NCBI RefSeq assembly: GCF_019880545.1
Contig: NZ_JAINVW010000003.1
Span: 372,001 to 436,000 of the forward strand
Direction of reading: 5' to 3'
Source: Flagellimonas meishanensis
GTDB lineage: Bacteria; Bacteroidota; Bacteroidia; Flavobacteriales; Flavobacteriaceae
Length of the DNA: 64,000 nucleotides
This document shows, one piece after another, positions 15,985 through 22,823 of this stretch. How positions within the stretch are numbered: the stretch's first letter is position 1; each line of letters begins with the position of its first letter. The notes under the pieces were generated by a model that saw only the letters and a program-made list of their open reading frames with translations, had not been told where the DNA came from and made no database searches. The translations under genes were made by a program, and so were the position numbers.

Positions 15985-16740
15985 TTATTTATATTTTCTT
16001 TTCGCAATTAAATATTCTTTTCCGTCAACAGTTTTAAACTTTTTAGTCCAAAGTCCATTTTTGTTGTATTTGTATCTAAAATACTCATATTCATACAAAA
16101 ATGGTCCCCCTGTAATTGCGATTGGAAATTCTTGCTTTGGTTCATATTTTCTGTTAATTTCAATAACATTATTTCGGTCGTCATATTTGTATGTTATTAT
16201 ACATTTTTCATTCTCTGGTTTTGGTGAAACAGGACTATCTCTATAATCGGTAAACTCCGTTGATTTGATAATATTTCCTTTATCATCATATTCAATTTGT
16301 TCTTTAGAAAGGGCTTTTAATAAAACTTCGTCTTTTTTCTCAATAAGTTTTGGTTTACCTAATTCAGTGAAATCAGAATATTTTTCGGTTGTTCCAAAAT
16401 CAAATGTCTTTCTTACAAGCAATGAGTCATCATATTCCAATTTTAGATTTGAAATATCGTTTATCTGTCCCTCGTTGATGTCATAGGTATTTATTTCACG
16501 TTCTACATTTCCAAATCGGTCATATTTATATTCAGTTCGGCTTCGTAGTTCATTTTTCCAATAACTTTCTCGGACTGAAACAAGTCCATTTGTGAGATAA
16601 AATTTAGTACTCCATTTTCCCATTTCTATATTTTTCTCAACATAGGAGCCATAGTTTTTCAGTAAGTCATTTTCGTTTTTTTGAGCCAAAGAAGCACCAA
16701 AAATCAAAAGGGTTAATATGGTTGCATGCAGGTTTTTCAT
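15985..16740 (-). CDS. Secreted protein with RHS-like YD strands
   Basis: 251 residues from MKNLHATILTLL; the open frame begins at a TTG inside site 12, which is not the start. The N-terminus is a signal peptide (to about residue 20, ...ASLAQ). The mature part has repeated segments such as TEYKYDRFGNVERE, YDDKGNIIKS, YKYDDRNNVIEI and YKYNKNGLW, the Y-D-x-x-G-N pattern of RHS/YD repeats in small periplasmic Bacteroidota proteins. Function unknown. Single-gene cassette between sites 11 and 12. Confidence 0.72.
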   Translation of the reverse strand: MKNLHATILTLLIFGASLAQKNENDLLKNYGSYVEKNIEMGKWSTKFYLTNGLVSVRESYWKNELRSRTEYKYDRFGNVEREINTYDINEGQINDISNLKLEYDDSLLVRKTFDFGTTEKYSDFTELGKPKLIEKKDEVLLKALSKEQIEYDDKGNIIKSTEFTDYRDSPVSPKPENEKCIITYKYDDRNNVIEINRKYEPKQEFPIAITGGPFLYEYEYFRYKYNKNGLWTKKFKTVDGKEYLIAKRKYK

Positions 16741-16745
16741 AATGG

Positions 16746-16879
16746 TGTACAACGGTCTCGGCTATGAGCAGTAGCGGATTTTAAGCGACTACTTTTCAAA
16801 TTACAATATACTTTAATTCAATGAAAAAGCGGTTTGAATTAGCACCCAAACCGCTATTGCTTATACACATTGTTGTGCT
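16746..16879 (-). repeat. attC-like site 12
   Basis: Plus strand GTACAACGG then TCTCGGCTATGAGCAGTAGCGG at the left; CCGCTATTGCTTATACACATT then GTTGTGCTT at the right. The arms TATGAGCAGTAGCGG and CCGCTATTGCTTATA pair with two mismatches. It abuts the RsgA stop codon. Best site for deriving the consensus. Confidence 0.85.
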
Positions 16880-17946
16880 TAGTACTTGTTTTGTTTTTTT
16901 GTTTTCTTAAAGCTTTTTATCATTTTTCCAAAATCCTTGTCCTTTCTCCGTTTTTCGGCTACAGTTGATTCATAATGTTCTTTCTCTCGTTCCATTTTCA
17001 TAAAGTTTTCAAAATGCGATATCTCTATCTGTCCATTATCTATAGCTAGTTGAACTGCACAATCTGATTCAGAAGTGTGTGTGCAATCTGAAAACTTACA
17101 GTTTTGTGCAAAGTCATATATTTTTTCAAATGTACTTTCAATTCCCAGTACACCGTCCGTAATACCGACTTCTCGCATTCCTGGATTGTCAATAAGTATG
17201 GCCCCGTTTATCATAGGAATTAATTCGCGATGTGTTGTAACGTGTTTACCTCTATCAATGCTTTCGCTAATAGCAGCTGTTTTCATTCGACTTCCTCCAA
17301 TCAAGTTGTTAATCAGGGATGATTTCCCCACACCTGAAGAACCAAGAAGACAATATGTCTTTCCTTTATAGAGAAGTTTTTTCAATTTGTCGATTCCAAC
17401 CTTTGTTTTATTACTTACGTGGATAAGAGGAACACTTTCAACTCTGACTTTTATTTTGTTCAGCAAATCATTCAAGTTATGTTCGTCCGTTAAGTCTGTT
17501 TTAGTTATAACAATTATTGGCTCAATGTTAGAACTGTAGCACAGGGTTAAATATCGTTCCAATCGGTTAATGCTAAAATCTCTATTTACGGATTGCACAA
17601 TCAAGCCATAATCGATATTGCTGGCAATTATTTGTAACTCACCAAATTTGTTCACAGCTTGTCTGGATAGCATAGAAAGTCTAGGTAGAATGCTATGAAT
17701 AATTGCAAAATTTGGTTCATAATTTATCAAAGAAACCCAATCTCCAACGGCTGGAAAGTCTTTACGACTTTTGGCAGAAAATCTTAAATTTCCCGTAATC
17801 TCTGCTTCAAATTCACCTTTTTCATTCTTTACAATGTACCTTTCCTTGTGTTCGGCTATTACACGACCAATTCCAAAACCCTCAAGATTATTATCGAGTC
17901 TTAATTTTTGGAAGTAATCATTATATCCTAAATCTTGAAGTGTCAT
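16879..17946 (-). CDS. rsgA: RsgA-type circularly permuted GTPase
   Basis: 355 residues with an N-terminal OB-like domain (to about 75) and the permuted G-motif order of RsgA/YjeQ: TKTD (G4), then VSNKT (G5), GSSGVGKSSLIN (G1), and DNPG (G3). The C-terminal zinc finger is CKFSDCTHTSESDC, followed by a Lys/Arg-rich tail. RsgA helps 30S ribosomal subunit maturation. A housekeeping copy is expected elsewhere in the genome, so this one in a mobile-looking cassette is probably a paralogue; that is inference. Third gene of the TetR-MBL-RsgA cassette. Confidence 0.87.
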   Translation of the reverse strand: MTLQDLGYNDYFQKLRLDNNLEGFGIGRVIAEHKERYIVKNEKGEFEAEITGNLRFSAKSRKDFPAVGDWVSLINYEPNFAIIHSILPRLSMLSRQAVNKFGELQIIASNIDYGLIVQSVNRDFSINRLERYLTLCYSSNIEPIIVITKTDLTDEHNLNDLLNKIKVRVESVPLIHVSNKTKVGIDKLKKLLYKGKTYCLLGSSGVGKSSLINNLIGGSRMKTAAISESIDRGKHVTTHRELIPMINGAILIDNPGMREVGITDGVLGIESTFEKIYDFAQNCKFSDCTHTSESDCAVQLAIDNGQIEISHFENFMKMEREKEHYESTVAEKRRKDKDFGKMIKSFKKTKKQNKY

Positions 17947-17974
17947 ATTTCTTTGATATTCTTACTTTACTTCT

Positions 17975-18769
17975 CTAGTTTAATTTAATGACGTTGGTTC
18001 TTTTGTTTACCAAAGTTTCAAACCGATTCAATTCTTCTACGTTTTTTATTTCATAGTGCATTGGAATAGTAACTTTAGGTCGAATCTTATTTACAATCTT
18101 GGCAGCTTCCTCTTCATTCATGGTTAGGTTATCTCCTCCAATTGGAACCAAAGCAACATCAATATCATTTAGGTCTTCCAATTCAGTGATATAGTCTGTA
18201 TCTCCTGCGTGGTATATTTTTAGACCATTTTTTAATGTAAGAACATAGCCTACATTATCTTTCGATCTAGGGTGTGCTTTAATCCATAAAAAAACTGATT
18301 TTGTATTGTACGCAAAAGTTGTCTCGATGCTTAAACCCTCAAGTTCTATTTGATGATTAGGCTTTACGACTTGGATTTCATTTTTGAAATCTAACAGTTT
18401 TTTTGAAACACCCTTTGAACAAATAATCGTTGTTTCATCTTTTAAAAGACTTTTTATATCTTCAAAAGAGAAATGGTCTGGATGCGCATGTGTTATCAAA
18501 ATATAGTCTGCATATTCGGCATTCACAAGTCCTACAGGATCGATGTAAATAAGCACATCATCAACTTTAATCTGAAAACTTGAAGGGAAAAAGTGAGACT
18601 TGTTTACTTTGATTGCCCCCCAAGTTTTTATCTTACTGTTTTCTCCAATTGTTACTTGTTGCGGAATTGGATTTCTCTTTTCGCTTATTGTTATTTTAAC
18701 CATAGTGCAGCCTTGATTAATTATTAATGCTATACAAAGCATCAACATGTGTAATTTGTTAAACTCCAT
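17975..18769 (-). CDS. MBL-fold (UlaG-like) lipoprotein hydrolase
   Basis: 264 residues. The N-terminus ends in the lipobox IINQGC, so it is probably a membrane-anchored lipoprotein. THAHPDH is the metal-binding motif, YHAGDTDY supplies the bridging Asp region, and TIPMHYE the final His, the pattern of the UlaG-like branch. The AYNTKSVFLWIK... and GDNLTMNEEEA segments fit this branch. Substrate unknown. Middle gene of the TetR-MBL-RsgA cassette, 28 bp before RsgA. Confidence 0.85.
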   Translation of the reverse strand: MEFNKLHMLMLCIALIINQGCTMVKITISEKRNPIPQQVTIGENSKIKTWGAIKVNKSHFFPSSFQIKVDDVLIYIDPVGLVNAEYADYILITHAHPDHFSFEDIKSLLKDETTIICSKGVSKKLLDFKNEIQVVKPNHQIELEGLSIETTFAYNTKSVFLWIKAHPRSKDNVGYVLTLKNGLKIYHAGDTDYITELEDLNDIDVALVPIGGDNLTMNEEEAAKIVNKIRPKVTIPMHYEIKNVEELNRFETLVNKRTNVIKLN

Positions 18770-18816
18770 ATCCGATCTGCCTTTCAGACAAAATTAGAGA
18801 AGCTGAACGTCAGATT

Positions 18817-19368
18817 TTAGACGTTACCGTCCAATTGGCCTTTAAAGAGGAAAACCATTTGCCGAATATCAGCAAAGTATGCCTTTAGCCACGACTCGTT
18901 TAGGGTCTCGTCTGTAATTTGAAGATAAAAATTCTCCAAACTAAGATGTAAAACCATTTGTGCTAAAGCACTATTCTCTGATAAGGAAATTATGTTTTTC
19001 CATACAGGAAGTAACCCCTGAACGGAAAATTGCATGATACGATCTAGGTATTCTTTGAATTCAGGGTGGTTTCTATGGATTCTAAGTTGACGGTTAAATA
19101 ATAAGTCAGTTTTATGTTCGATGATAATGGATATTAATTCTTCTTCATTCTTTGCATTTGATTCTTTTGATGAAATATTTTTTGCTCGGCTCAAGTGAAA
19201 CTCCAATAAACCTTCCGTAAAAACTTCTAAATCAGCAAACAAATGATAAAATGAAGATTTATTTTTCCCGACTTCTTTAGATAATCGTTCTATCTTAAGT
19301 CCTTTTGGACCTTCATAAGCAAAACATTTATAGCCTGTTTCTAACCATATTTTTTCTATTTCTCTCAT
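18817..19368 (-). CDS. TetR/AcrR-family transcriptional regulator
   Basis: 183 residues. The N-terminal helix-turn-helix is clear: GLKIERLSKEVGKNKSSFYHLFADLE, in which the recognition helix ends in the SFYHLF variant of the usual YYHF. The C-terminal ligand domain is typical in length but not informative. First gene of the cassette with the MBL lipoprotein and RsgA, 47 bp upstream of the MBL gene, so it likely controls that unit. Confidence 0.85.
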   Translation of the reverse strand: MREIEKIWLETGYKCFAYEGPKGLKIERLSKEVGKNKSSFYHLFADLEVFTEGLLEFHLSRAKNISSKESNAKNEEELISIIIEHKTDLLFNRQLRIHRNHPEFKEYLDRIMQFSVQGLLPVWKNIISLSENSALAQMVLHLSLENFYLQITDETLNESWLKAYFADIRQMVFLFKGQLDGNV

Positions 19369-19426
19369 TTAAAAACAAAGAAAAATTCTAGCTGATTTAT
19401 ATTCATTGAATGCGGTTTTTTTTATT

Positions 19427-19585
19427 AAACACAATGGCTCGTATAACCATCAGTTACGGGTTAATATGCGTTATTTTTCGGTTTAGCACAGACGTTAGCA
19501 ATTCCGAGTGGATTCTAGCCTGCCCCGAGCACAGTCTAGGGGTAGTCGAATCCGCCGTAATTGCGGTTATACATTGTTGGCAACT
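19427..19585 (-). repeat. attC-like site 14
   Basis: About 96 percent identical to site 15 over the body (six differences by my count). Left end degenerate: AACACAATGG in place of AACGG. Right end CCGTAATTGCGGTTATACATT then GTTGGCAAC. Arms GTATAACCATCAGTTACGG and CCGTAATTGCGGTTATAC pair. A small palindrome (CCCCGAGCACAGTCTAGGGG, 19523-19542) sits in the loop. Confidence 0.8.
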
Positions 19586-19599
19586 GGCTTTTATTCCGA

Positions 19600-19998
19600 T
19601 TAACAGTTTTCGCAAGTTTCATTTGGTTCAGCGTTAAGTAATTCCGTTCCACATTTTTCACATTTCCGTTTTTCGTCAGTCCAATATCCAGTTCGAGTAA
19701 ATAACTCAATCGATTCAGTCCATTTTTTGTATTCCACACTTTCAAAATCAACATCTCCATTTGAGTCAGCTGGCGGTTCAGGTTGATTTCCGTTTAAGAA
19801 TCCGTTTATCCAATATTTTGAATATTCCGACATATTTTCAATTTCCGATAAAGACACAAAAAAACTCCGTTCTTTTTTTGGACACCAAGCATAAATTCGT
19901 CCGCGAAAAGTATGTGGATTTCCAATCAGATAATGTTTTCCCTCACAACCTTTGTGATTAAACCACAGATTTTCGTCAAATTCAATTTCGTTTGTCAT
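19600..19998 (-). CDS. Hypothetical protein with C-terminal zinc ribbon
   Basis: 132 residues, no signal peptide. It ends in CEKCGTELLNAEPNETCENC, four Cys in a zinc-ribbon arrangement. The middle part (ESVEYKKWTESIELFTRTGYWTDE) contains no motif I know. Function unknown; a nucleic-acid or protein-binding role is possible. Single-gene cassette between sites 14 and 15, which are near-identical copies, and the core upstream (GTTGGCAAC) equals the complement of the core downstream. Confidence 0.65.
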   Translation of the reverse strand: MTNEIEFDENLWFNHKGCEGKHYLIGNPHTFRGRIYAWCPKKERSFFVSLSEIENMSEYSKYWINGFLNGNQPEPPADSNGDVDFESVEYKKWTESIELFTRTGYWTDEKRKCEKCGTELLNAEPNETCENC

Positions 19999-20008
19999 TT
20001 TTTAGCTT

Positions 20009-20168
20009 GTTGCCAACGGTATCGTATAACCGTCAGTTACGGGTTAATATGTGTTAATTTTCGGTTTGGCACAGACGTTGGCAATTCCGAGTGGATTCTA
20101 GCCTGCCCCGAGCACAGTCGAGGGGTAGTCGAATCCGCCGTAATTGCGGTTATACATTGTTGGCAAAT
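20009..20168 (-). repeat. attC-like site 15
   Basis: Plus strand TTGCCAACGG then TATCGTATAACCGTCAGTTACGG at the left; CCGTAATTGCGGTTATACATT then GTTGGCAAA at the right. 160 bp. Loop includes CCCCGAGCACAGTCGAGGGG (20106-20125), a small palindromic element. Left and right cores differ in their last bases (GTTGGCAAC versus GTTGGCAAA) and each matches its own cassette partner over nine bases. Confidence 0.86.
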
Positions 20169-20180
20169 CGTTTTTTATTT

Positions 20181-20591
20181 TCATAATATTTTAATTCCGA
20201 TAAATAGAGTAGCCACAATTATAATCAAAAGTCCAAAAGAAAATAATTTGTCAGAATCTTTTACGTGAGGATTTTTTGCTCCAAGTCGGTCATTTATTTC
20301 GTCCGAATATCTCAAAAAGAGAATAAAGTCTCTTTTATGTATGTTTTCACTAATTTTTTTAAAAAGTCGGTCAAAAATCCAATAAACTATTGGAACACAA
20401 AATCCGAAGTACATAACCTTGTCATCTTTAAATTCAGATTTTGAGTATAAAAATCCAAATATTCCGAATGCTAAAAGTCCGATGCAAATCAGCCACACTA
20501 TTTTTTCGGTCATCCATTTCTTTTTCCTTGTGTAAAGAATAAAGAAACTAACTCCGAGTGCAATTCCAATTCCGATTATGCTATTATCCAA
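20181..20591 (-). CDS. Small membrane protein (cassette-borne)
   Basis: 136 residues with about four transmembrane segments (IIGIGIALGVSFFILY, IVWLICIGLLAFGIFGFLY, VMYFGFCVPIVYWIF and a C-terminal LLIIIVATLFIGIKIL). The frame starts at TTG (20591); no ATG lies nearby, so a TTG start is my best choice. Function unknown, and I see no family. Single-gene cassette between sites 15 and 16, with nine matching core bases on either side (GTTGGCAAA). Confidence 0.55.
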   Translation of the reverse strand: MDNSIIGIGIALGVSFFILYTRKKKWMTEKIVWLICIGLLAFGIFGFLYSKSEFKDDKVMYFGFCVPIVYWIFDRLFKKISENIHKRDFILFLRYSDEINDRLGAKNPHVKDSDKLFSFGLLIIIVATLFIGIKIL

Positions 20592-20630
20592 TTCAGTTTA
20601 TTTTCTTTTCCGTTAAGTTGCTTTTAAATG

Positions 20631-20762
20631 TTTGCCAACGGTTGGGCTATGAGTAGTTGTGTAGTTTTGCGGTTAATTTAGCAAGTACACACCAAACTGA
20701 AAATCCTCGTGGATTTTCAGAAGTAGGCGAGGACAAGCAATTACCTATAGCCATTGTTAGCC
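20631..20762 (-). repeat. attC-like site 16
   Basis: Plus strand TTTGCCAACGG then TTGGGCTATGAGTAGTTGTGTAG at the left; GCAATTACCTATAGCCATT then GTTAGCC at the right. Shares its loop (AGCAAGTACACACCAAACTG plus a GAAAATCC hairpin) with site 11. The minus-strand core GGCTAAC contains the TAA stop codon of the gene at 20757. Confidence 0.85.
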
Positions 20763-21479
20763 ACTGTTGTTTTTTAATTTTATATTCCATAAATCGTCCA
20801 AGGCATTATCTAATTCATCTTCAACTTTTAGATTCCCTTTAGTTTTATCCATAAATTCCAAAGAAAGACTGAACTCACAAAGAATATCATAACTTTCTTG
20901 AGAGGTCAAATTGTTTGAATTAGTCCATTCCCATATGCTTTTATTGTCTGATAATGCAATATCAATTAATTGCTCTTTGTATTTTGAAAATTCCTTACTC
21001 CTTTTTACTCGTTTTCCTAATTCAGATTTTATGGTTTCGTTTGTTTCTTCTTCGTATAGTTCCGTGATTGTCAAAATTCCATCTTCATATCCCTGTTCGG
21101 TTAGAATCGCATTAACCATACGAGTTGTCGGTTCCGTTTGCAGTGGATATTGAAAAGCCAATAGGTTATGCAAAAAAACATTTAGAGCAGAAATGTCAAG
21201 ATAATGATGCCTGTTCACCTCTTTTTCGATACATATTTTATCAATCCACTCTGGTAGACTTTCATTCCAATCAGAATCATTTAAAATATGAAAAATTTTA
21301 TTTTTATACTTTTTCCAACGCTGTTCATATTCGGTTCTTCTTTGGATAAAAAGTTCGTGATTTTCTGATATTTCAAAGTCAGTTATTTGTTTCTCAACAT
21401 AGTTAACAAGTTTTTGAACTGAATCTTTAATTTCAGTCAACTTATCAATTTCTTTTCTTGTTAATTGTAGGTGTTGCAT
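20757..21479 (-). CDS. Hypothetical protein, helical (cassette-borne)
   Basis: 240 residues, mostly charged helices (ETNETIKSELGKRVKRSKEFSKYKEQL and similar). I do not recognise a family; no signal, membrane segment or metal motif is visible. Its stop codon TAA belongs to the GGCTAAC core of site 16, so the coding sequence and the recombination core are fused. The core seven bases before its start region (GTTAGCC at 21494-21488) is the exact complement. Last cassette on the high-coordinate side. Confidence 0.6.
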   Translation of the reverse strand: MQHLQLTRKEIDKLTEIKDSVQKLVNYVEKQITDFEISENHELFIQRRTEYEQRWKKYKNKIFHILNDSDWNESLPEWIDKICIEKEVNRHHYLDISALNVFLHNLLAFQYPLQTEPTTRMVNAILTEQGYEDGILTITELYEEETNETIKSELGKRVKRSKEFSKYKEQLIDIALSDNKSIWEWTNSNNLTSQESYDILCEFSLSLEFMDKTKGNLKVEDELDNALDDLWNIKLKNNSG

Positions 21480-21483
21480 TCAA

Positions 21484-21535
21484 TTGCGGCTAACTAGGGT
21501 ATAAAAGCACTCCCTAAATGGTTGTTGAAAAAGTA
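21484..21535 (-). repeat. Array-edge half site or attI-like site
   Basis: Plus strand GCGGCTAACTAGGGTATAAAAGCACTCCC keeps the left core and a TATAAAAGCA arm like that of site 7, then the similarity stops; GTTGTTG follows 30 bp later. Because the core matches the downstream core of the adjoining cassette, this is the upstream junction of the last cassette. It could be a decayed attC-like site or the primary (attI-like) insertion point. The stretch 21536-21638 shows nothing further. Confidence 0.5.
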
Positions 21536-21638
21536 CAAAAAACCTTGCAATTCCTGCGGATAGGCTGCTTTAAATGCTTCCAAGCGTTTTTAAATGGGAA
21601 TAATCGCTTGAAATCGGGTAGTGCCGAGGATAGAACGC

Positions 21639-22757
21639 CTATAAATTCTTTCGGTAGGTACGCCGGCGTTTGTGTGTTACGGGATCAAAATGCTTCCACA
21701 TTTGCCGTATGGCCACATTGTCCTCCAGTTCGGGAGTGCGGATGCAGTTCACAATGCCCTTTTGCGTAAACGTCTGGTGGTATTCATTAAAAATAATGGC
21801 GGTTACCCCCTTGTTTTGATAATTGGGATGTATGCCAATAAGATAAAAGATTACATCCTTGCTGTGCCTTTTGGCCTTTAGCAGATGAAAGATTCCCGTA
21901 GGGAACAAGCGGCCCTTCGCTTTTTGCAGGGCTTTGGAAAAAGAGGGCATCACAATGGCAAAGGCCACCAGTTCGTCTTTTTCATCCACCACAAACTTAA
22001 TGTACTCCGGGTTTATAAAGCTGATGTACTTCTTTTTAAAATATTCCTTTTGCACATCGGTGATCTTCACAAAGGACGACAGCCGGGAGTAGGTGTCGTT
22101 GAACAGGTCGAACATCTTGTCCACCCAGGGCATGATGTCCTTGCTCTTTTCAAAATTGATCTCCCGGAGGCCATACCGTTTTTTTACCAGCAAATTGGCC
22201 TTGTAGAACAGTTTGGGGTCCGCTTTTGCGGCCAAAAACTTGTTTTCCAAATATTCTTTTTCCTTCACAAAACTATGCGCCTCATAATGTGATTGGTAAT
22301 AGGGATGGTTGTACCAGGTGATCATGGTGCCAATATGGTCAAAGCCCTCGGTGAGCACACCCACCTTGTCCAGGTTGGAAAAGCCTACCGGCCCCTCCAT
22401 ATAGTCCAGTTCATTTTGTAGGCCAATTTCTGCCACTTTATCCAACAGGGCCTTCGACACTTCTAGATCGTCCACAAAATCGAACCAGCCAAAACGCATT
22501 TTCTTGAGGCCCTGTTCCTTCACCTCCAACCAATTGATGATGGCGGCGACACGTCCCACCAACCTATTGTCCTTGTAGGCCAAAAAGAATTGCGCCTCCG
22601 CATTCTTAAAAACAGGGTTTTTGGTCGCATCAAAAGATTCCATTTCATCTTTGATGATAGGGGGGACCCAGTAGAGGGAATCCTTGTACAGTGCAAAGGG
22701 GAATTTTACAAACTTTTTTAGGTCCGCTTTGGAGCCGACCTTTTTAATGTGGACCAT
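21639..22757 (-). CDS. GNAT-like protein, YghO-related
   Basis: 372 residues. The N-terminal sequence (LKKFVKFPFALYKDSLYWVPPIIKDE) and the middle GPVGFSNLDKVGVLTEGFDHIGTMITWYNHPYY are hallmarks of a conserved Bacteroidota/YghO-like family with a double GNAT fold; the C-terminal IHPNYQNKGVTAIIFNEYHQTF occupies the acetyl-CoA position. No substrate known. It starts just beyond the edge of the cassette array and is on the same strand; it belongs to the ordinary chromosome by family. Confidence 0.75.
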   Translation of the reverse strand: MVHIKKVGSKADLKKFVKFPFALYKDSLYWVPPIIKDEMESFDATKNPVFKNAEAQFFLAYKDNRLVGRVAAIINWLEVKEQGLKKMRFGWFDFVDDLEVSKALLDKVAEIGLQNELDYMEGPVGFSNLDKVGVLTEGFDHIGTMITWYNHPYYQSHYEAHSFVKEKEYLENKFLAAKADPKLFYKANLLVKKRYGLREINFEKSKDIMPWVDKMFDLFNDTYSRLSSFVKITDVQKEYFKKKYISFINPEYIKFVVDEKDELVAFAIVMPSFSKALQKAKGRLFPTGIFHLLKAKRHSKDVIFYLIGIHPNYQNKGVTAIIFNEYHQTFTQKGIVNCIRTPELEDNVAIRQMWKHFDPVTHKRRRTYRKNL

Positions 22758-22823
22758 ACATTGAGTTTTGCAAGCCCAATATTAGGAATATTCCGAACAG
22801 TAGAAAAGGGAATGTGGCAAAAC

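Noticed and set aside
6303-20762. The sites as MITEs or IS ends
   Set aside because: No target-site duplications, no transposase, always the same orientation relative to genes, and cores agree across genes. Still the main alternative to an integron-like origin.
5681-21540. The recurring sites as a CRISPR array
   Set aside because: Spacing is gene-sized and irregular, sites are 67-160 bp, vary in sequence and flank coding genes.
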